DNA of 18,787 nucleotides. It comes from an uncultured Alistipes sp. GTDB lineage: Bacteria; Bacteroidota; Bacteroidia; Bacteroidales; Rikenellaceae. The position numbers and the translations under genes are program-made. The first letter of the stretch is position 1. Every line of letters begins with the position of its first letter. The stretch lies in the NCBI GenBank assembly GCA_904502075.1, contig CAJGDL010000016.1, positions 1 through 18,787 of the forward strand, given 5' to 3'. Shown here one piece after another: positions 15,345-18,787 of the stretch. The notes beneath the pieces were generated by a model. The model was not told the DNA's origin. It saw only the letters and a list, made by a program, of their open reading frames with translations, and made no database searches.

Positions 15345-16283
15345 CTATTTAATGGCGATCATATTGAGGATGGAGCGCTCGGCCGCCTTGCGTACCGACT
15401 CCTCGATCTCGATCTCGGGGGCCTCGTTTTCGAGGCACTCTACGATCTTTTCGAGCGTTACCATCTTCATGTAGTTGCACTCGTTGCAGCCACACGACGA
15501 ATCGATCGGAGGAGCCGGGATGAAATTCAACTCGGGATGGCGTTTGCGCATCTCGGCCAGGATACCCGACTCGGTAACCACGATAAAGTCGGTGGCTCCA
15601 CACCGGCCACAATACTCCAAGATCGCCGCCGTGGAGCCCACGAAGTCGGCCACTGCCACGATGTGGGCCTTACACTCGGGGTGTACCACCACCTTGGCCT
15701 CGGGGTACTGCTTTTTCAGGTCGAGAATCTTCTCCAACGAAAACTCCTCGTGCACATGGCAGGCACCATCCCACAGAAGCATATTTTCACGGCCGGTGAG
15801 TCTTTGGATATAGGAGCCCAGGTTACGATCCGGAGCAAAGATGATGGGCTGGTCGGCGGGGATCGACTCCACCACCTGCAGGGCATTCGACGAGGTGCAG
15901 CAGATGTCGGTATGGGCCTTCACCCCCACGGTCGTATTGACATAGGAGACCACCAGGTGATTGGGGTGCTCGGCCTTGAAACGGGCGAGCACCTCCGCGC
16001 GGCACGACTCGGCCAGCGAGCAGCTCGCTTCGGGGCAGGGGATCAGCACCCGCTTCTCGGGGCAGAGTACCTTGGCGGTCTCGGCCATGAAGTGGACCCC
16101 CGCAAAGAGGATCGTGGGGGCCTCGATCGATTGCGCCTTGACGGCCAGGGCCAAGGAGTCGCCCAGGAAGTCGGCCACGGCCTGCACCTCGGGCGTCGTA
16201 TAGTAGTGAGCCAGGATCACCGCCTGTTTCTCCCTCTTCAGTTCGGCGATGCGCTCCATGAGTTGCTGTTGGTTGGTTGCCAT
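15345..16283 (-). CDS. nadA: Quinolinate synthase
   Basis: 4Fe-4S enzyme condensing iminoaspartate with dihydroxyacetone phosphate to quinolinate in de novo NAD synthesis, cytoplasmic. 312 residues, the short A-type form. The three cluster ligands by family pattern are Cys88 (PEASCSLAESC), Cys175 (WDGACHVHEEF) and Cys269, the last of CGCNEC (264-269). Other family blocks are ILAHYYTTPEVQ (23-34), FAGVHFMAETAK (60-71) and APDRNLGSYIQ (150-160). The ATG at 16283 gives the normal N-terminus. nadB and nadC are not in the window; it leads an operon with the small membrane protein and the S46 peptidase. No TAnnTTTG box is visible upstream, so its promoter is unclear. Confidence 0.96.
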   Translation of the reverse strand: MATNQQQLMERIAELKREKQAVILAHYYTTPEVQAVADFLGDSLALAVKAQSIEAPTILFAGVHFMAETAKVLCPEKRVLIPCPEASCSLAESCRAEVLARFKAEHPNHLVVSYVNTTVGVKAHTDICCTSSNALQVVESIPADQPIIFAPDRNLGSYIQRLTGRENMLLWDGACHVHEEFSLEKILDLKKQYPEAKVVVHPECKAHIVAVADFVGSTAAILEYCGRCGATDFIVVTESGILAEMRKRHPELNFIPAPPIDSSCGCNECNYMKMVTLEKIVECLENEAPEIEIEESVRKAAERSILNMIAIK

Positions 16284-16687
16284 GATTTTTATTTTTTATA
16301 CTTTTTAATTTAAATTTTAATTAAATATAAAAATAAAGAAGAATATATAACGCTGTTGATCGTGTCGATAACTTTTTTACTTGGTCTTTTATGAACAACT
16401 CTTCGGGGGAGCTGTTTATTGTCTGCGTCACGCAACTTATTTATTTTCTCCTGTTTTGTTGGTGAGTTGGGTGGGGTTGTTGACAGCGGTCGAAAACTTT
16501 ATTCACATTTCAACAACGCTTTTTTGTGAACATTGCCCCTCGAAAAGGTGCGGATAAAAGGGTTGATAAAAATAAAAAACTTTTTTTGGAAATTTCGGGT
16601 GAGGATTTGTATAATCGGAAATTCTCCGTTTCCAAATTTTTTCTCCTCCTACTTATCAATTCTTATCAACCTCTTTTGAACGGCTTG
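16284..16687. other. A+T-rich intergenic region with DnaA-box-like site
   Basis: 404 nt with no credible gene between nadA and the 3' end of mrp. TTATTCACA at 16499-16507 matches the DnaA-box pattern TTATNCACA; near-matches are TTTTTCACA (16718-16726, inside mrp) and a weaker reverse site around 16524-16532. The box lies within an 8-bp inverted repeat, GTTGTTGA (16476-16483) and TCAACAAC (16510-16517). TTATCAA/TTGATAA words recur around 16562, 16652 and 16663. A+T-rich tracts surround these. It could be a replication-origin-like or DnaA-controlled region, or just A+T-rich spacer; no terminator for mrp was found. Confidence 0.3.
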
Positions 16688-17749
16688 TTAACAACTTTTC
16701 ATCACATTCTCGACAAGTTTTTCACAGATCGAGCGGTAGTACTCCCCTACGCGCGGATCGTTCAACACGGCCGGCGTTCCCTGTTCGGCACCCTCCATAA
16801 CCGACTGAATGATAGGTATTTCACCGAGGAATGGAATCTCATTCTGCTCGGCATAGGTGCGGGCTCCGCCCTTGCCGAAGAGGTAGTAGCGGTTTTGGGG
16901 AAGTTCCTCGGGGGTGAACCAGGCCATGTTCTCCACAATGCCGCTGACGGGGACATTGACCTGCGGATGGCGGAACATCTCCACACCGCGCACCACATCG
17001 GCTACGGCCACCTGCTGGGGTGTAGAAACGATGACAGCACCCGAGAGTTTCAGCTCGTTGATCAGTTGCAGGTGGATGTCGCCCGTTCCCGGGGGCATGT
17101 CGATCAAGAGAAAGTCCAAGGTGCCCCACTTGGTCTGGTGAATCAGTTGTCGGAGGGCGTTCGAGGCCATCGTACCACGCCACATCAGGGCATCGGTGGG
17201 TTGGATGAAGAAGCCGATCGACATGATCTTCAGTTCCATGGCCTCGGCCGGAAGGATGGCATCGAAGTTGGTCTCGGGATCATGCTCCGCCTCGGGCATA
17301 TAGCCCTCCACGCCGAACATTTTGGGTTGCGAGGGGCCGTAGATGTCGGCATCGAGGACTCCCACTCGGTAACCCATGTCGCGCAATGTCAGGGCGAGGT
17401 TGGCTGTCACGGTCGATTTTCCCACGCCGCCCTTTCCCGAGGCCACGGCAATCACATGGGCCACCCCCGAGGTCATCGTGCGGGGCTTTTCGGGCTGGGC
17501 GGGCTTTGTGGCTTCGCCCTCGCGCAGGGTGACGATTACCGCATGGTCGGGCATCAGCTCCTCGACGGTCTGCTGTACCTCGCGCTTGATCTTCGCAGCA
17601 AAGGGGTCACGGGCCTTTTTGAAGCGCAAGGTGAGGTGGATCTTCTCCTGCTCGATCGAAATCTTCTCCACCATACCGCTCTCCACAATGCTCTGCTTCG
17701 TCTCGGGGTGGATGATCTCCTCCAATCGCTTTTTGATTTTGTTTTCCAT
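16688..17749 (-). CDS. mrp: Mrp/NBP35-family Fe-S cluster carrier ATPase
   Basis: Cytoplasmic P-loop ATPase thought to hold and deliver Fe-S clusters. 353 residues. Residues 1-80 are the MIP18/DUF59 domain (IKKRLEEIIHPETKQSIVESG). The deviant Walker A SGKGGVGKST is at 104-113, followed by LDADIYGPSQPKMFG and LLIDMPPGTGD, all typical. In many Mrp proteins a CxxC that bridges the cluster follows GIVENM; here the text is GIVENMAWFTPEELPQNRYYLFG with no cysteine. The only cysteines are in the C-terminal segment (SICEKLVENVMKSC). Bacteroidetes homologues, as I recall them, share this, so it may be a lineage form. Single gene with its own candidate promoter. Confidence 0.93.
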   Translation of the reverse strand: MENKIKKRLEEIIHPETKQSIVESGMVEKISIEQEKIHLTLRFKKARDPFAAKIKREVQQTVEELMPDHAVIVTLREGEATKPAQPEKPRTMTSGVAHVIAVASGKGGVGKSTVTANLALTLRDMGYRVGVLDADIYGPSQPKMFGVEGYMPEAEHDPETNFDAILPAEAMELKIMSIGFFIQPTDALMWRGTMASNALRQLIHQTKWGTLDFLLIDMPPGTGDIHLQLINELKLSGAVIVSTPQQVAVADVVRGVEMFRHPQVNVPVSGIVENMAWFTPEELPQNRYYLFGKGGARTYAEQNEIPFLGEIPIIQSVMEGAEQGTPAVLNDPRVGEYYRSICEKLVENVMKSC

Positions 17750-17799
17750 TTTTTATCTCTTTTTTGCTTGTTTTTCGATATGTATGGTTATCCAATTAA

Positions 17800-17807
17800 C
17801 AAAGGTA
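17800..17807 (-). promoter_or_regulatory. Candidate -7 box of mrp
   Basis: TACCTTTG on the minus strand matches TAnnTTTG; it ends 50 nt before the mrp ATG. No TTG stands at the right distance upstream, where a T-rich tract lies instead. Confidence 0.5.
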
Positions 17808-17980
17808 GAAAAAAAATAGGAATTAAGCGTTGTGGAGGTGTTTTTTTTATTCCTGCGTAGAGGGGCCGATCCGAGGAGGATGAGGATTTATTTTTAGGAA
17901 ATTTTCTCTATCCGTAGGGCAATAAGCGCGATTGACTCCCCGGTTCATCTGCTCCTATTATTATATAGGTGCTCTCTGTT

Positions 17981-18000
17981 TGTCGCTCCTCGCAATGACT
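17981..18000 (-). repeat. REP-like word GTCATTGCGAGGAGCG
   Basis: The minus strand reads AGTCATTGCGAGGAGCGACA. The word GTCATTGCGAGGAGCG is familiar as part of dispersed extragenic repeats in several bacterial phyla. Only this one copy is seen in the window and no paired arm was found, so it may be a decayed unit. Confidence 0.35.
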
Positions 18001-18056
18001 AATTTGCGTAAATCAGGAATTCTCCCCTAATACCCCTATAAAATTCCAAGTGTCAA

Positions 18057-18190
18057 TGCGTAAATTTTTGCTCTGTAAGATTTTTTTTGGAGACACCTTT
18101 GTAACCCATTGAAAATCAGACCCCATTTTCACGCTCTTGTAAGATTTTTTTCGGCCGAAAATTTGGAAGCGGCTTTTTTATTGCGTAAAT
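18057..18190 (+). repeat. Interspersed short direct repeats upstream of C10 gene
   Basis: TGTAAGATTTTTTT occurs at 18074-18087 and again at 18138-18151 (64 nt apart). GCGTAAAT occurs at 18006-18013, 18058-18065 and 18183-18190; the last copy forms part of the -7 box. The order is GCGTAAAT, TGTAAGAT7, TGTAAGAT7, GCGTAAAT. They may be decayed duplicated promoter units or regulator sites. Confidence 0.45.
18148..18161. promoter_or_regulatory. Palindrome TTTTCGGCCGAAAA next to -33
   Basis: Perfect 14-bp palindrome ending at the base before the -33 TTTG of the promoter. Position and symmetry fit a dimeric activator or repressor site; the regulator is unknown. Confidence 0.45.
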
Positions 18191-18193
18191 TTG
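18162..18193 (+). promoter_or_regulatory. Promoter of the C10 protease gene
   Basis: TTTG at 18162-18165, 20 nt, then TAAATTTG at 18186-18193: full match to the phylum's primary promoter in elements and spacing. It leaves a leader of about 90 nt. Confidence 0.82.
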
Positions 18194-18244
18194 CAGTAGA
18201 GAAAGCCCGAAAAAGGGCCTCAAACGCCACCCTCCCGAACACCA

Positions 18245-18259
18245 ACACCTTGAAGGTGT
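18245..18259 (+). promoter_or_regulatory. Small dyad in the leader of the C10 gene
   Basis: ACACCTTGAAGGTGT can form a 6-bp hairpin with a 3-nt loop, ending 31 nt before the ATG. It may affect translation or mRNA stability; no U-tract follows, so it is not a terminator. Confidence 0.3.
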
Positions 18260-18290
18260 ACCTATATTACCAACTAAAAATTCCTACACT

Positions 18291-18787
18291 ATGAAAAGGT
18301 TATTTTTTATCAGCATGCTTTTCTCGTTGGGAGTGGCGTGCAACAAGAATGAAGAGATTGTAACTCCGAAAGATTCCGCGAACGAAGAGAAGGTGGAAAA
18401 GATCGATGAGTTTCAAACTCCCGGGGACAAAGTGGTGACGGCCACGGAGGCCCTTACGCGCGCAGACGCAATTCTTTCGCGCTTTCAGACCCGCTCGACA
18501 CCGCGTGTGGTGAAGAGTTGTGAATACTTTGTGGCCAAGCCCGCCACGCGCTCGTTGGCTGATACGATCGAGGTGGCTTTCCATCTGATCAACTACGAAG
18601 ACAATGCCGGATTTGCCATGGTGGCGGCCGATGAACGCGCCACGGATATCTACGCCTATTCGGATGAGGGAGAGTTGACACCCGAAATCTTGGAAGAACA
18701 TCCGGGAATGTCAATCTTTTTGGATGGAGCAATTGAATACTATCAGGCAGAAGTAAGAGGTTTTCTTCCTCCCCCCGAACCGTGGCC
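18291..18787 (+). CDS. C10 (streptopain-like) peptidase lipoprotein, N-terminal part only
   Basis: 165 residues visible; the gene runs off the window. MKRLFFISMLFSLGVAC is a lipoprotein-type signal with Cys17 as the likely lipidated residue, although Gly at -3 is not the commonest lipobox. A Glu/Lys-rich spacer follows (NKNEEIVTPKDSANEEKVEK). Residues about 65-130 look like the Spi/inhibitor I69 pro-domain of C10 cysteine proteases, in particular LINYEDNAGFAMVAADERA and DIYAYSDEGEL, which resemble the 'GFAxxxADxR...AYSxxG' pattern of streptopain propeptides. The catalytic domain would lie beyond the window, so a stand-alone Spi-type inhibitor is also possible. It has its own strong promoter. 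Confidence 0.75.
   Translation, partial: MKRLFFISMLFSLGVACNKNEEIVTPKDSANEEKVEKIDEFQTPGDKVVTATEALTRADAILSRFQTRSTPRVVKSCEYFVAKPATRSLADTIEVAFHLINYEDNAGFAMVAADERATDIYAYSDEGELTPEILEEHPGMSIFLDGAIEYYQAEVRGFLPPPEPW

Larger units (their letters stand above)
17750..18290. other. Long divergent intergenic region, mrp / C10 protease gene
   Basis: 541 nt without a convincing gene. It contains the mrp -7 box, a REP-like word (17981-18000), short direct repeats (18057-18190), a 14-bp palindrome and a complete promoter for the downstream lipoprotein gene, listed separately. A 61-codon frame at 18109-18294 runs across the promoter and is rejected. Confidence 0.6.

Noticed and set aside
16526..17860. 444-codon plus-strand open frame
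   Set aside because: Antisense to mrp and reads through the A+T-rich gap; no recognisable domain.
18109..18294. 61-codon plus-strand frame before the C10 gene
   Set aside because: Runs over the promoter at 18162-18193 and ends in the start of the lipoprotein gene.
1..18787. CRISPR arrays, tRNA or rRNA genes, insertion sequences
   Set aside because: No regularly spaced repeats, cloverleaf sequences, rRNA words or transposase genes were seen on either strand.

Overview
The window looks like a chromosomal segment of a Bacteroidota, most likely order Bacteroidales and plausibly Alistipes-like. The evidence is several promoters of the TTG/TTTG-N19-20-TAnnTTTG type, an S46 dipeptidyl peptidase, a C10 (streptopain-type) lipoprotein, a DUF3467 protein, futalosine-pathway menaquinone genes and weak Shine-Dalgarno signals. 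The genus is an inference. Most of the window is G+C-rich housekeeping DNA. The exception is an obviously A+T-rich island at about 10.46-12.89 kb.

Layout. 1-1219 (-): 5' part of metG (methionyl-tRNA synthetase), with a well-formed promoter at 1258-1287. 1551-1850 (+): DUF3467 protein, then a bidirectional hairpin terminator. 2134-4844 (+): tight cluster of pepP (aminopeptidase P), mqnB (futalosine hydrolase) and mqnD (1,4-dihydroxy-6-naphthoate synthase); the last two overlap by 11 nt. A perfect 13-bp hairpin separates it from the convergent lnt-folC pair (4922-7805, -). 8087-10409 (+): ABC ATPase and NatB-like permease driven by a promoter whose -7 box is overlapped by an inverted repeat.

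10428-12927: a Type II restriction-modification module on the minus strand, with a HindVP-like endonuclease overlapping a cytosine-5 methyltransferase. It sits between the convergent natB-like gene and the S46 peptidase gene. Two nested repeat pairs flank it: an outer 34-nt imperfect inverted repeat with A-tract/T-tract ends, which reads like the two arms of one terminator pushed 2.4 kb apart, and an inner 17-bp perfect direct repeat. There is no integrase or transposase. This is the most interesting part of the window. The R-M families themselves are known; the arrangement around them is the unusual part.

12962-16283 (-): operon nadA, small two-helix membrane protein, S46 dipeptidyl peptidase with DPP7-type specificity residue. 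16284-16687: A+T-rich gap with a DnaA-box-like site. 16688-17749 (-): Mrp/NBP35 ATPase without the usual CxxC. 17750-18290: long regulatory gap with repeats, a palindrome and a textbook promoter. 18291-end (+): N-terminal part of a lipoprotein with the pro-domain of C10 cysteine proteases. No tRNA, rRNA, CRISPR array or insertion sequence was recognised. I see no clearly new multi-gene system.
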